Assembly (NCBI GenBank): GCA_016721505.1
Contig: JADKHX010000012.1
Location: 1 to 64,000, forward strand
Direction: 5' to 3'
Length of the DNA stretch: 64,000 bases
Source of the DNA: Rhodocyclaceae bacterium
GTDB lineage: Bacteria; Pseudomonadota; Gammaproteobacteria; Burkholderiales; Rhodocyclaceae
Shown in pieces: positions 51,887-60,479 of the stretch (position 1 is its first letter; every line of letters starts with the position of its first letter). The notes below the pieces were generated by a model. It worked only from the letters and a program-made list of their open reading frames with translations. It did not search any database and was not told the DNA's origin. A program made the translations under genes and the position numbers.

Positions 51887-54514
51887 TTATGCGCGCTCAG
51901 AAATCCACGCGGCAACGCTGGCCAGTGCGGTGGCGAGGTGTTCGGGTTGGTTGCCCCCAGCCATCGCCATATCGGGTCGTCCGCCGCCTTTACCGCCCAC
52001 TTGTTGTGCGACATGATTGACCAATTCGCCGGCTTTGATTTTGCTGACCAAATCGCTGGTCACGCCGGCTATCAGTGCAACTTTGCCGTCGCTGCTACTG
52101 GCTAATACGATGGCCGCTGATTTAAGTCTGTCTTTGAGCTTGTCCAAGGTCTCACGCAAAGCCGTCGCGTCTGCACCTTCAAGCACGGCGGCGAGAACCT
52201 TGATGCCGTTCACTTGCACGGCCTGGGCTAACAAATCGTCGCCTTGCGATGCAGCAAGTTTGGCTTTGAGTCGTGCGGTTTCCTTTTCCAGCACTTTGAC
52301 GTGATCGAGAATTTGCGTAATGCGACTAGCGACTTCAGCGGGTTGCGCCTTGATGAGTTCTGCAGCATCAGCAAGCAAAGTAGCTTGTTGTTGCATCAAA
52401 CTCACCGCCACATCGCCGCACACCGCTTCCACGCGCCGCACACCCGCCGCGACGCCGGATTCGCCGGTGATTTTGAACAGGCCGATATCGCCGGTGCGGG
52501 TGACGTGAGTACCGCCACAAAGTTCGCGGCTATTTCCAATATCGAGGACGCGAACTTCGTCGCCATATTTTTCGCCGAAAAGCATCATCGCGCCGGTTTT
52601 TTGCGCGTCTTCAATCGCCATTACTCTTGCCGAAGTGGCGGCATTGGCAATGATTTCGTCGTTGACCAGGCGCTCAATTTGCAAAATCTGTGCGGTGCTC
52701 ACTGGCTGCGTATGCGCGAAGTCAAAACGCGTTTTGCTGTCGTCGACTTGCGAACCTTTTTGCTGCACGTGATCGCCCAGCACATCGCGCAAGGCCTTGT
52801 GCATCAGGTGCGTGGCCGAGTGATGGCGCATGGTGCGCGCGCGTGCTTTGACATCAACCAACGCCGTACCACCAGCACCAACTGACAAGCGGCCGGTGCT
52901 GACGACACCGTGATGACCAAACACTTTAGCTTGAATTTTTTGCGTGTCTTCCACCGCGAAAATCCCACCGCCAAAGCGCAGTTGCCCACGGTCGCCGACC
53001 TGTCCACCGGACTCGGCATAAAACGGCGTGGCGTCCAACACCACAATGCCGATTTCACCTTCGTTGAGCACATCGACAGTTGCGCCATCCTTGTACAACG
53101 CCAAAATTTTTGCGTTGCTTTGCAGCGTGTCGTAGCCATCAAATTGCGTCGCTTCGCCGCTGTAATCTAAGTTCGCTGCGACTTTGAATTTTCCGGCAGC
53201 ACGGGCTTGGTCTTTTTGGCGCGCCATCGCGATGTCAAATGCGGTGCTGTCGACCGAGAAATTTCGCTCGCGACAAATGTCAGCGGTGAGATCAAGCGGG
53301 AAGCCGTAAGTGTCGTGCAGCTTGAACGCGGTTTCGCCGCTGAATAAGGCGATATTCGCGGCGCTCATGGCAGCCAACTCGGCATCGAGTATCGCCATGC
53401 CGTGTTCGATCGTCGCAAAAAAACGATCTTCTTCTTGCTTGAGCGTCGCCATCACGCGCGCTTGCGTGGCAACCAGTTCAGGATAAGCTGCGCCCATTTC
53501 GGCGACTAAATCCGGCACCATGCGGTGAAAAAATGCGCTGCGTGTGCCGAGCTTGTAACCATGACGAATCGCACGGCGAATAATCCGCCGCAGGACAAAG
53601 CCGCGCCCTTCGTTGCCCGGAATCACACCATCGGCAAGCAAGAATGAACAGGCGCGGATGTGATCGGCGAGCACGCGTAGCGATGGACTGCTCATGTCAG
53701 CGGCGGAAGTTTCGCGCGCCGCCGCCGCAATCAGCGTTTGGAATAAATCAATTTCGTAGTTGGCATGCACGTGCTGCAACACCGCCGAGATGCGTTCCAA
53801 TCCCATGCCGGTGTCGACCGACGGCTTGGGTAGCCGATGCATCACACCGGCTTCATCACGATTGAACTGCATGAACACGTTGTTCCAGATTTCGATATAG
53901 CGGTCACCGTCTTCGTTCGGCGAGCCGGGCGGGCCGCCAGGAATGTCTTCACCGTGATCGTAAAAAATTTCACTGCAAGGCCCGCATGGACCCGTGTCGC
54001 CCATCATCCAGAAATTATCGGAAGCGTAGCGCGCGCCTTTGTTGTCGCCGATGCGTATCACGCGCTCGGGCGGCACACCGATTTGCTGGGTCCAGATGTC
54101 ATAGGCTTCGTCGTCTTCGGCGTAGACCGTGACCCAGAGTTTTTCTTTCGGTAATTTGAATACGTCGGTGAGCAATTCCCAAGCGTAATGCAGCGCGTCT
54201 TTTTTGAAATAATCACCGAAGGAAAAGTTGCCCAGCATTTCGAAAAACGTATGGTGCCGCGCGGTGTAGCCGACATTTTCCAAATCGTTGTGCTTGCCGC
54301 CCGCGCGTACACATTTTTGCGATGTGGTTGCGCGGTTGTAGCTCCGTTTATCAAAGCCGAGAAACACGTCCTTAAATTGATTCATCCCCGCGTTAGTAAA
54401 CAACAGCGTCGGATCGTCGTGCGGCACGAGCGAGCTGGAGGCGACGATTTGATGTCCTTTGGAGGCAAAAAAATCAAGGAAGGCTTGGCGAATTTGGGCG
54501 CTGGTTTTAGTCAT
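51887..54514 (-). CDS. alaS: Alanyl-tRNA synthetase
   Basis: About 875 residues from [24 protein letters not shown]. Class II catalytic core ([23 protein letters not shown]), the editing domain with [16 protein letters not shown] and the C-Ala domain ending [12 protein letters not shown]. Zinc ligands in the HSATH and RELCGGTHV motifs are present. Residues ~543-552 ([10 protein letters not shown]) correspond to a short palindromic repeat read antisense; the domain length looks normal there. The ATG at 54514 gives the usual N-terminus. Confidence 0.96.
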   Translation of the reverse strand: MTKTSAQIRQAFLDFFASKGHQIVASSSLVPHDDPTLLFTNAGMNQFKDVFLGFDKRSYNRATTSQKCVRAGGKHNDLENVGYTARHHTFFEMLGNFSFGDYFKKDALHYAWELLTDVFKLPKEKLWVTVYAEDDEAYDIWTQQIGVPPERVIRIGDNKGARYASDNFWMMGDTGPCGPCSEIFYDHGEDIPGGPPGSPNEDGDRYIEIWNNVFMQFNRDEAGVMHRLPKPSVDTGMGLERISAVLQHVHANYEIDLFQTLIAAAARETSAADMSSPSLRVLADHIRACSFLLADGVIPGNEGRGFVLRRIIRRAIRHGYKLGTRSAFFHRMVPDLVAEMGAAYPELVATQARVMATLKQEEDRFFATIEHGMAILDAELAAMSAANIALFSGETAFKLHDTYGFPLDLTADICRERNFSVDSTAFDIAMARQKDQARAAGKFKVAANLDYSGEATQFDGYDTLQSNAKILALYKDGATVDVLNEGEIGIVVLDATPFYAESGGQVGDRGQLRFGGGIFAVEDTQKIQAKVFGHHGVVSTGRLSVGAGGTALVDVKARARTMRHHSATHLMHKALRDVLGDHVQQKGSQVDDSKTRFDFAHTQPVSTAQILQIERLVNDEIIANAATSARVMAIEDAQKTGAMMLFGEKYGDEVRVLDIGNSRELCGGTHVTRTGDIGLFKITGESGVAAGVRRVEAVCGDVAVSLMQQQATLLADAAELIKAQPAEVASRITQILDHVKVLEKETARLKAKLAASQGDDLLAQAVQVNGIKVLAAVLEGADATALRETLDKLKDRLKSAAIVLASSSDGKVALIAGVTSDLVSKIKAGELVNHVAQQVGGKGGGRPDMAMAGGNQPEHLATALASVAAWISERA
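52860..52886 (+). repeat. Short-form palindromic repeat inside alaS (diverged)
   Basis: AACGCCGTACCACCAGCACCAACTGAC, about 24 of 27 positions like other copies; could in principle be convergent sequence. Confidence 0.65.
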
Positions 54515-54590
54515 GCTGAGGGCAATAAATTTGTAAATCAATCGTTTGATTTTACGCGATGCACGACCTATGGCACGTTCGCGCCGGACG

Positions 54591-54623
54591 AAAAAAGCCC
54601 GTCAATTCAACGCTGGCGGGCTT
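54591..54623 (-). terminator. Terminator after ugpQ
   Basis: Minus strand AAGCCCGCC ... ACGGGCTT followed by TTTTCGT. Confidence 0.8.
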
Positions 54624-54654
54624 ACCAAACCAGGTCAACTAACTTCTAAGCAAG

Positions 54655-55413
54655 CTACATTTCATCCTCCGCCCACAAATCGGGGCGGTCGGTAAATATT
54701 GCGGCGCAGCCCAGAGCGAAAAGACGTGACGCTTCCGCGATCGAATTCACGGTATAGCATGCCCACGGCACAGCCAACGTGTTCAGTGTGTCAGCTTGCG
54801 CCGCACTGACGTGGCGTGCCGCCATATGCACCGCATTTGCGCCAGTGCGAGCGAGTATCGATGACCAGTCGTCGGGAAGTTTTTCAAACAGCGCCGCGTA
54901 GGTAAATTCCGGCCGCAGGCTTTGCGTTTCATGCATCGCCGCTTGCAGCGCGTTGTGGGCGAAAGAGGAAATAACCCCGTTGCCATTCCAATGTTTGGCT
55001 AGCCATTGTCCGACGACCCGGCCAGTGGCGAGTTCGTGACCACTGGCAGGTTTGATTTCGATATTAGCCCACAAGCCAAGTCGCGCAATTTGCGCCATTG
55101 TTGCCTCGAGAGTTGGTGCTGGTGACACGCCGTCAAGGATACCAAAGGCTTTGTGAAACTTGCCACCGGTATCAAATCGCTGAATCTCCGCAATACTCAA
55201 ATCAGCCACGCGGCCACTTCCGTTGGTCGTACGCTCCAGCGTCTCGTCATGTATCAAAAACGGTACGCCATCGCGGGAAAGCATTACATCGAACTCCACG
55301 CCGCGACAACCCAAGCGTGCTGCAATGCCGAGGCCGGCGAGCGAGTTTTCCGGCGCCAGCGCTCCGCCGCAACGGTGCGCGATGATGCGTGGATAGCGCA
55401 TGTTGCCACTCAC
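54655..55413 (-). CDS. ugpQ: Glycerophosphodiester phosphodiesterase
   Basis: 252 residues, TIM-barrel GDPD. IIAHRCGGALAPENSLAGL holds the catalytic HRG/C-GG and PENT-like Glu; GVEFDVMLSRDGVPFLIHDETLERTTNGSG gives the ExD and HD metal site; NIEIKPASG follows. It releases glycerol-3-phosphate from deacylated phospholipids. Its ATG overlaps the ugpB stop. Residues ~94-102 (GVSPAPTLE) are encoded by a short palindromic repeat. Compared from memory with relatives, the loop is four or five residues longer here. Confidence 0.93.
   Translation of the reverse strand: MSGNMRYPRIIAHRCGGALAPENSLAGLGIAARLGCRGVEFDVMLSRDGVPFLIHDETLERTTNGSGRVADLSIAEIQRFDTGGKFHKAFGILDGVSPAPTLEATMAQIARLGLWANIEIKPASGHELATGRVVGQWLAKHWNGNGVISSFAHNALQAAMHETQSLRPEFTYAALFEKLPDDWSSILARTGANAVHMAARHVSAAQADTLNTLAVPWACYTVNSIAEASRLFALGCAAIFTDRPDLWAEDEM
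55108..55134 (-). repeat. Short-form palindromic repeat inside ugpQ
   Basis: GAGAGTTGGTGCTGGTGACACGCCGTC on the plus strand; read in the gene's sense as GVSPAPT. Confidence 0.82.
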
Positions 55414-56675
55414 TGCTTGCTCTTTTGCGCTGGATTTGACACCACCGCCGCATTGGCGCGTTGTGAGGTCTCATCCAGTGCTTGCTTGGCGGGATATTTT
55501 TCGCTCCAGACAAACTGAACCATTTCCCGAAAAACAGCGCGCAAATTCTCGCGAGTGCTACCCGCGCGCAGACGCTCGCTGGCTTTTTTAGGCGCCGATA
55601 AGCGCTTTATCAAAGCTTCCTTTTGTGATGCGGGAAGGTTGTTAGTCTCTTGCAAAACCTTTAAACCGGCCACACCCATCGGTAAAAATGTGGTGCCTTT
55701 GACCCATTCGCGTTGTACGTCCGGCTGCATTAAAAATCGCACGAAGCGAGCCATCAGTTGATATTCGGGCTTCTTGCCGCCTGCCAAAACCCACAATGCG
55801 TTACCGTCCGGTAACACATCGCTTGCCCTGGCTTCACTCATGTCATCGTAAGTCGGCAATGGCACTACCGCAGCATCAACACCACGGCGTAGCATTTCAC
55901 CGTATAGGGATGATTCGCCGGTCAGCATGGCGCATTCGCCACTCAAAAACCGCGTGTCAGCTTCCCGTCCCGCGCCGGCATAAACAAAATATTTGCTGCG
56001 TTGCCAGGTCGCCAGTAGCGCCAGATGTTTTACGTTCACCAAACCGTTTACGCGGAACATTGCCGCGTCGCGTTTGTTCATTGGTGTTGGCAAAATCGGC
56101 TGCCCGTGTTGCGCGGCGAGGTTCTCAACGTGAATCCAGCTGAAATTTGAACTAGTCAGCGGACACGTACTGCCGCTAGTGCGAATATCACCTGCCAATT
56201 CCTGTAATTCGGCCCAACTATGCGGTTCAGTGTTTGCCGCTTTACCCGCCTTGGTGAGCGCTGCTCGATTCAAAAACAGTACCGGAAAACTTAAGCCCAG
56301 TGGCAAGGCTTGTAGTCGTCCGCTAGCGTCATCGACCGCATCGGCGACTTGCGGCAAGAACTCTGCGGCGCTGAGAGTTTGGCCGTTTTCCTTCATCATC
56401 TGATGCAGCGGAATAAAGCGCGGTAGCGTGCCAAAAAATGCCATGCTATCGGCCACATCAAGGAAGCCCAAATGCACTCGCCCGTGTTGCTCGTTGTCTG
56501 TCGATGCGGCTTGCAAAATGACTTTACCTTTGCCTTTTTGCGCATCGTTAAAACGCAGCACGATAGTCGCCAGCGCGTCGAGCTTGCCGCCATCCAGCGC
56601 GTGCCGCAAGACAATTTCCTGCGCTCCGGCTGTCGTGGCGAGAAGCGAACAGAGCAGCAAAAGTAGTTTTTTCAT
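55410..56675 (-). CDS. ugpB: UgpB-like glycerol-3-phosphate ABC binding protein
   Basis: 421 residues. Signal peptide MKKLLLLLCSLLATTAGA, then IVLRHALDGGKLDALATIVLRFNDAQKG and a type I extracellular solute-binding fold. NFSWIHVENLAAQHG, CAMLTGESSLYGEMLRRG and the ending VQFVWSEKYPAKQALDETSQRAN match UgpB. Periplasmic capture of sn-glycerol-3-phosphate or glycerophosphodiesters. It is directly coupled to ugpQ (four-base overlap), but the permease and ATPase genes (ugpA, ugpE, ugpC) are not between them or nearby, which is unusual. Confidence 0.85.
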   Translation of the reverse strand: MKKLLLLLCSLLATTAGAQEIVLRHALDGGKLDALATIVLRFNDAQKGKGKVILQAASTDNEQHGRVHLGFLDVADSMAFFGTLPRFIPLHQMMKENGQTLSAAEFLPQVADAVDDASGRLQALPLGLSFPVLFLNRAALTKAGKAANTEPHSWAELQELAGDIRTSGSTCPLTSSNFSWIHVENLAAQHGQPILPTPMNKRDAAMFRVNGLVNVKHLALLATWQRSKYFVYAGAGREADTRFLSGECAMLTGESSLYGEMLRRGVDAAVVPLPTYDDMSEARASDVLPDGNALWVLAGGKKPEYQLMARFVRFLMQPDVQREWVKGTTFLPMGVAGLKVLQETNNLPASQKEALIKRLSAPKKASERLRAGSTRENLRAVFREMVQFVWSEKYPAKQALDETSQRANAAVVSNPAQKSKQ

Positions 56676-56796
56676 GGCATGTCCAAATTGAGTAGCGACA
56701 ACTCAAGTTTACACAGCATTGCGTCAGTTCGGCATCTCTCGTAAGCTTAGACTATTGGCATATGTCTAGGTCATCTGGACAGAGGATCAAATTGGA

Positions 56797-57369
56797 ATGA
56801 ACCGCAAACAACAACTAGCGATGTTAATCACGGCTATCAATCTGGCCGTGCTCTTGCTTTTCCCACCTTACGATTACGTGGCGCTGGCACGTGATGGCGT
56901 TGCGACCTTTAGCGGCTTTCATTTTTACTTTTCCGCACACGAAAATCTCGTGCTAAACAAGAATTTTCTGAATCTTGAAATCATTGTCGTGCTTATCAAC
57001 GCCAGCATTGCTTTGCTCGTATCGCGCACGCTTTCAGGTAAGTCGGTCGCTATCGGCGGCAATCGCAATCAGCGCTACTTGTTGGCTGCAGTCTCATTCA
57101 ATCTCATCATCATGTTGTTGTTCCCACCGTTTGAGAATTCGCTAGCCATCACCAAGGCAACCATACCGTCGCTGGAAGGGTTTTTCTTCGTTTTTGGTGA
57201 CAATTCCCATCGACAAATCGTTGCCCCGATTTTGTATCTGGAAATCGCGCTCATTCTGATTAACGGCGCTTTACTTTGGTTAATGCTCAAGGATCGCACT
57301 CAGGTTGAGAAGAGTGCCGCCGAGCTACAAGAACTTGCACGCAAAGTGAACCTGGTGCGTAAGCCCTAA
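56797..57369 (+). CDS. Membrane protein with internal duplication
   Basis: 190 residues, four membrane helices in two similar halves. The first has NLAVLLLFPPYDYVALARDG...FSGFHFYFSAHENLVLN then LNLEIIVVLINASIALLVS. The second has NLIIMLLFPPFENSLAI...LEGFFFVFGDN then LYLEIALILINGALLWLM. Each half is helix, LLFPP turn, FxFF loop, helix. A cytoplasmic helical tail follows (AELQELARKVNLV). The family is not known to me; the duplication suggests a two-fold symmetric fold. Expressed alone, divergent from ugpB; tRNA-Thr follows. Confidence 0.72.
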   Translation: MNRKQQLAMLITAINLAVLLLFPPYDYVALARDGVATFSGFHFYFSAHENLVLNKNFLNLEIIVVLINASIALLVSRTLSGKSVAIGGNRNQRYLLAAVSFNLIIMLLFPPFENSLAITKATIPSLEGFFFVFGDNSHRQIVAPILYLEIALILINGALLWLMLKDRTQVEKSAAELQELARKVNLVRKP

Positions 57370-57430
57370 GCTGCATCAATCTCGTTATAATTCGCGCCCT
57401 GCAAACGGGCTGCAAAAAACCCAAACGCAC

Positions 57431-57506
<76 letters not shown>

Positions 57507-57513
57507 GAACCCT

Positions 57514-57543
57514 AAGGCCTCCAGCGATGGAGGCCTTTTTTTC
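57514..57543 (+). terminator. Terminator of tRNA-Thr
   Basis: AAGGCCTCCA-GCGA-TGGAGGCCTT followed by a T-run. Confidence 0.9.
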
Positions 57544-57596
57544 TGGATGACTAACGCGCAATAGCCTGCGACGTTGCCGTCTTTGGGAACAACAGT

Positions 57597-57968
57597 TTAA
57601 GGCTTAGCTGCGTTTGCTGCGCGTGCCGCACGTCTATCTTCGCGCAATTTCGCGCGGTCAGCTTTGGTGGTCGCGTGGTCGGCTTTCAGCGTTTGCTGAT
57701 CGCCTTTAATTGCGGCTTTGTCAGCCGGTATTTCAGCCGTATTGCCGGTCTGCTTGTCTGCCCGAAGTTCGGCGACATCCGCGTGTTTTTGCCGACGATC
57801 AGCACGGGTAGTCGCATGATCCGCCCGTTTCTGCGCCTTATCTGCATGGATCACCGGGTTTGGCGTACGCGCCGGCGCTGCCTCTTGCGCCACCGCGCCG
57901 GTTGCCATTCCGACCAGAGAAATTGCAAAAACAGAACTCACAAGCGCATTTTTCGAACGGTTCAACAT
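57597..57968 (-). CDS. Secreted KADR-repeat protein
   Basis: 123 residues. Signal peptide MLNRSKNALVSSVFAISLVGMATGAVAQ, then a highly charged region with a repeating (K/R)AD(K/R/H) pattern: HADKAQKRADHATTRADRRQKHADVAELRADK and later LKADHATTKADRAKLREDRRAAR. It should form an extended helix. Low-complexity charged periplasmic proteins of this type are common and poorly understood. GGAGAATC lies before the ATG. Confidence 0.7.
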   Translation of the reverse strand: MLNRSKNALVSSVFAISLVGMATGAVAQEAAPARTPNPVIHADKAQKRADHATTRADRRQKHADVAELRADKQTGNTAEIPADKAAIKGDQQTLKADHATTKADRAKLREDRRAARAANAAKP

Positions 57969-58117
57969 TTGATTCTCCTTAGTCAGATAAGTCTGGCAGG
58001 TAATCCAGATGTGGAAATAACGCCTATGGGGCGTCTATGTTGACTGTTTGAATGTAAAGAATTGTTTGCGCGAATTGGGATGGACTCGTTGCTTTATATA
58101 GCCGTTGCTGCAGGCTG

Positions 58118-59479
58118 TTATCCTTTGGCGGCGTAATCAAGCCACCGGCGTATGGACTTGGTGATGCGCAGCGCTTGATTTTCTGTAAGCTTTAACCGAT
58201 CGTAGACCACGTTGACATACATACGATTGGCATAGGTCGTTGCAGTGACACAGATGGGATGAAGTGTCGGGCCGGTGACAGCAAACGCCACGGAATCAAT
58301 TTGCGTACCATCGGCAAGCGTCAACGCATCAACTTTTCCGATATTGGTCAACATAGATGCCGACGGTGCCATTGCGGTGACCGCGTGCAGCATTTGCGCG
58401 CCGCGTTTAGTTGGTGGGAATGGCCTCGTTTCGCTATAAACCCCATGCACTAGGTTGCCGTCACCACTTTGCAAAATGCCTTTGAGCTGGGCGCGAATAT
58501 CGATTGCCAAAGACCAGAAATCCGGCTCAGTCGCAATTTCATGCACCGTGGTCAATGTCGCTACATACAAGCCAAGATCGAATTCCGTTAAGTTGTCGGT
58601 GAGAACACCGCGCAAATCCGCCAGTGAGTTGAGCGCTAGATTGCGCTCGGCCCTTGTCTCAAATTCGTCGTTGATTGCCAGCACTTGCGCCGCGCCGAGA
58701 GCGCCATGCACGGTAGTGCCATGGGCGCGACAGGCTGTCAGGATTGCCGACGAGGTCTTGGCCGATACTTCAAACGGAATCATGTGAATATCTCGCGACG
58801 GTCGTACCCGCATATCAAAGCCGGGCAGTTGCTTGACAAACTTAAGCGCACTTTTGCCCTGATTAAGCCAGTACCTGAGTTTCTGCAATGAACCCAGTAA
58901 AGGGGATTTGCTCTTGATCAGATCGAGATCCTGTGCCGACGGATGCGCGCGCTGATAGCGCATAGGCATTTCTTCGCCGCCTGCACGACGCAATATTTCC
59001 AGCAGTATGTTCGCACCGGATTTACCGTCGGCGATTGCGTGATGAAACACCATCGCAGCGACGGATTTTTTGCCGCGACCGCCGAACAGGAAAAAGCGTG
59101 CCAGCGGGGCATTGCCCGAAAATGGGGTATCGAGTTGTGCCGCAATCGCCTTGCGCCAATCCTTAAACGCCGCTACCTCGGCACGCAGCGGGAAGTCCTT
59201 GCTCTTGACCGGCTTAAACCAGTATCGGTCATCCATCAACTCAAGACGAGCGCGAAGTAGCGGTTGCTCTTGCTGCACTACATGCAAGGCTTCGTTGATG
59301 CGGTCGAGGGTAAGCGAACCACTGATTTCAGCAAAACACACAAAGTTCAGGCAATACAGCTTGTCGAGAAAACAATAGATATTCTCAGTCGGTCCCAACC
59401 GTCGGTCCATGGCCGAGATCACTTTTGAGTGGCGTTTGCCCAAGCTAAGATTGCCGTTGTTCTTGGAATTGTCAGTCAT
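58118..59479 (-). CDS. Standalone condensation-domain acyltransferase
   Basis: 453 residues of the condensation / PapA-type acyltransferase fold. AMDRRLGPTENIYCFLDKLYCLNFVCFAEISG opens the domain. QQEQPLLRARLEL follows, and the catalytic motif HHxxxDG is in FHHAIADGKSGANIL (about residue 155). The C-terminal half includes NSLADLRGVLTDN and TNIGKV. There is no carrier or adenylation domain here, so it probably esterifies or amidates a lipid or small molecule using an acyl-CoA or acyl-ACP. The product cannot be predicted. Its upstream region abuts a small conserved hypothetical gene. Confidence 0.82.
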   Translation of the reverse strand: MTDNSKNNGNLSLGKRHSKVISAMDRRLGPTENIYCFLDKLYCLNFVCFAEISGSLTLDRINEALHVVQQEQPLLRARLELMDDRYWFKPVKSKDFPLRAEVAAFKDWRKAIAAQLDTPFSGNAPLARFFLFGGRGKKSVAAMVFHHAIADGKSGANILLEILRRAGGEEMPMRYQRAHPSAQDLDLIKSKSPLLGSLQKLRYWLNQGKSALKFVKQLPGFDMRVRPSRDIHMIPFEVSAKTSSAILTACRAHGTTVHGALGAAQVLAINDEFETRAERNLALNSLADLRGVLTDNLTEFDLGLYVATLTTVHEIATEPDFWSLAIDIRAQLKGILQSGDGNLVHGVYSETRPFPPTKRGAQMLHAVTAMAPSASMLTNIGKVDALTLADGTQIDSVAFAVTGPTLHPICVTATTYANRMYVNVVYDRLKLTENQALRITKSIRRWLDYAAKG

Positions 59480-59523
59480 TTAGCTATACCTCTTTTGGCC
59501 ACATCTACGCGAATTTGCGCTGA

Positions 59524-59901
59524 CTATTTCCCAATTGCCGCCGCCAGCCCTTCCGGGTCGGCAACGCTGACCCACAACAGCGAATGTTTCCTGAAGCCGA
59601 TCACGCGCGGAATTCTTTTCACAAACGCAATGCTCAGGCCTTTGTAATGGTTGGTGCCAAAGGTCACCCCATCATCAGTCATGCTAAGCCGCAGACCCAC
59701 AGCGGTGTACCAACGATGCGGGCCGTCGACGACCGTGTGATCGATATTGGAAAGTGTAGTTTTGACACGGAATCGACCGAAGCTTGCAATCAATTCGCCT
59801 TTGCTGGTGATCGTCACGCCGTCCTTTTCTGTGACTCCGAGCGCGAAAAAAAGCACGCTCCAGCGTTTGTCGAGACGGTAGGGGAAGTGTTTCGTTTTCA
59901 T
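59524..59901 (-). CDS. Small conserved hypothetical protein
   Basis: About 125 residues from MKTKHFPYRLDKRWSVLFFALGVTEKDGVTITSKGELIASFGRFRVKTTLSNIDHTVVDGPHRWYTAVGLRLS. Alternating hydrophobic strands suggest a beta-rich, pleckstrin-like fold; no signal peptide. Family not named. GAAAACGAAACACT overlaps the start region; an upstream extension to 59937 runs into a repeat-like sequence and is not used. 44 bases upstream of the acyltransferase gene and in the same direction. Confidence 0.6.
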   Translation of the reverse strand: MKTKHFPYRLDKRWSVLFFALGVTEKDGVTITSKGELIASFGRFRVKTTLSNIDHTVVDGPHRWYTAVGLRLSMTDDGVTFGTNHYKGLSIAFVKRIPRVIGFRKHSLLWVSVADPEGLAAAIGK

Positions 59902-59915
59902 ATTTTTTGTGTTGC

Positions 59916-59942
59916 CACGGCGTACCGTCAGCACCAAAGGTC
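59916..59942 (+). repeat. Possible diverged short palindromic repeat
   Basis: CACGGCGTACCGTCAGCACCAAAGGTC has the 5' half and CAGCACCAA loop, but the final stem is lost. Confidence 0.4.
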
Positions 59943-59985
59943 GGAAATGAACATGCCAACCATGTTACCGAATGGCGCGGGAAAT

Positions 59986-60458
59986 TCAGGGTACCAATAC
60001 TGCCTGACCAGTGCACACCCATGATTCAAAGCAATTATTGCCCCAGTCGATGCCGACATTGTGCGTACAAACCGGTGCGGCAACTGCATTTGCACCTTTT
60101 TTCAAGGCTTTGAGTCGCAATTGCGTTAGAGCCGCCGCTTCGGGCGTCAGGCCATTTAATTCGTTGAGTACTGGCCGCCAAGTCCACTTGAAAACCAACA
60201 AGGCGACTTTAGCTTGCACGACAAACCGACGATTTCCCCATGCGGAACGCTGTTCAGACCTTCCACCGATTCGATGATTTTGATTTGGTTCAGTCTGACT
60301 TGTTCCTCCGGCGTGAGCATGGTGGTATCTTCAATCTTGATTCGGAACGCCGCGTTGTAGGCGTTATCGCCACCGTAGCCGAGCCCGACCGCGGCGCAAC
60401 TCGAAAGCAGCGGCAGGATGCCGAGCACGAGCGCGATTGTTGAGCGACCCTTTTGCAT
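59986..60458 (-). pseudogene. Lipoprotein gene split by a frameshift
   Basis: The first part starts MQKGRSTIALVLGILPLLSSCAAVGLG with lipobox LLSSC, and continues to IVGLSCKLKSPCWF. Then the frame shifts and the real continuation FKWTWRPVLNELNGLTPEAAALTQLRLKALKKGANAVAAPVC...DWGNNCFESWVCTGQAVLV reads from the next frame. One T too few (plus strand: the AAAA at 60191-60194) accounts for it. The combined product of about 157 residues resembles cysteine-rich outer-membrane lipoproteins of the RcsF/YbjQ-like style, a loose comparison. A homopolymer error in the data is as likely as a real mutation. Confidence 0.7.
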
Positions 60459-60479
60459 GATTGGAAGCAATTGAGCCCC

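Noticed and set aside
54188..54649. Plus-strand frame over the alaS 5' end
   Set aside because: Antisense to conserved AlaS codons; includes the terminator at 54591 and has no family match.
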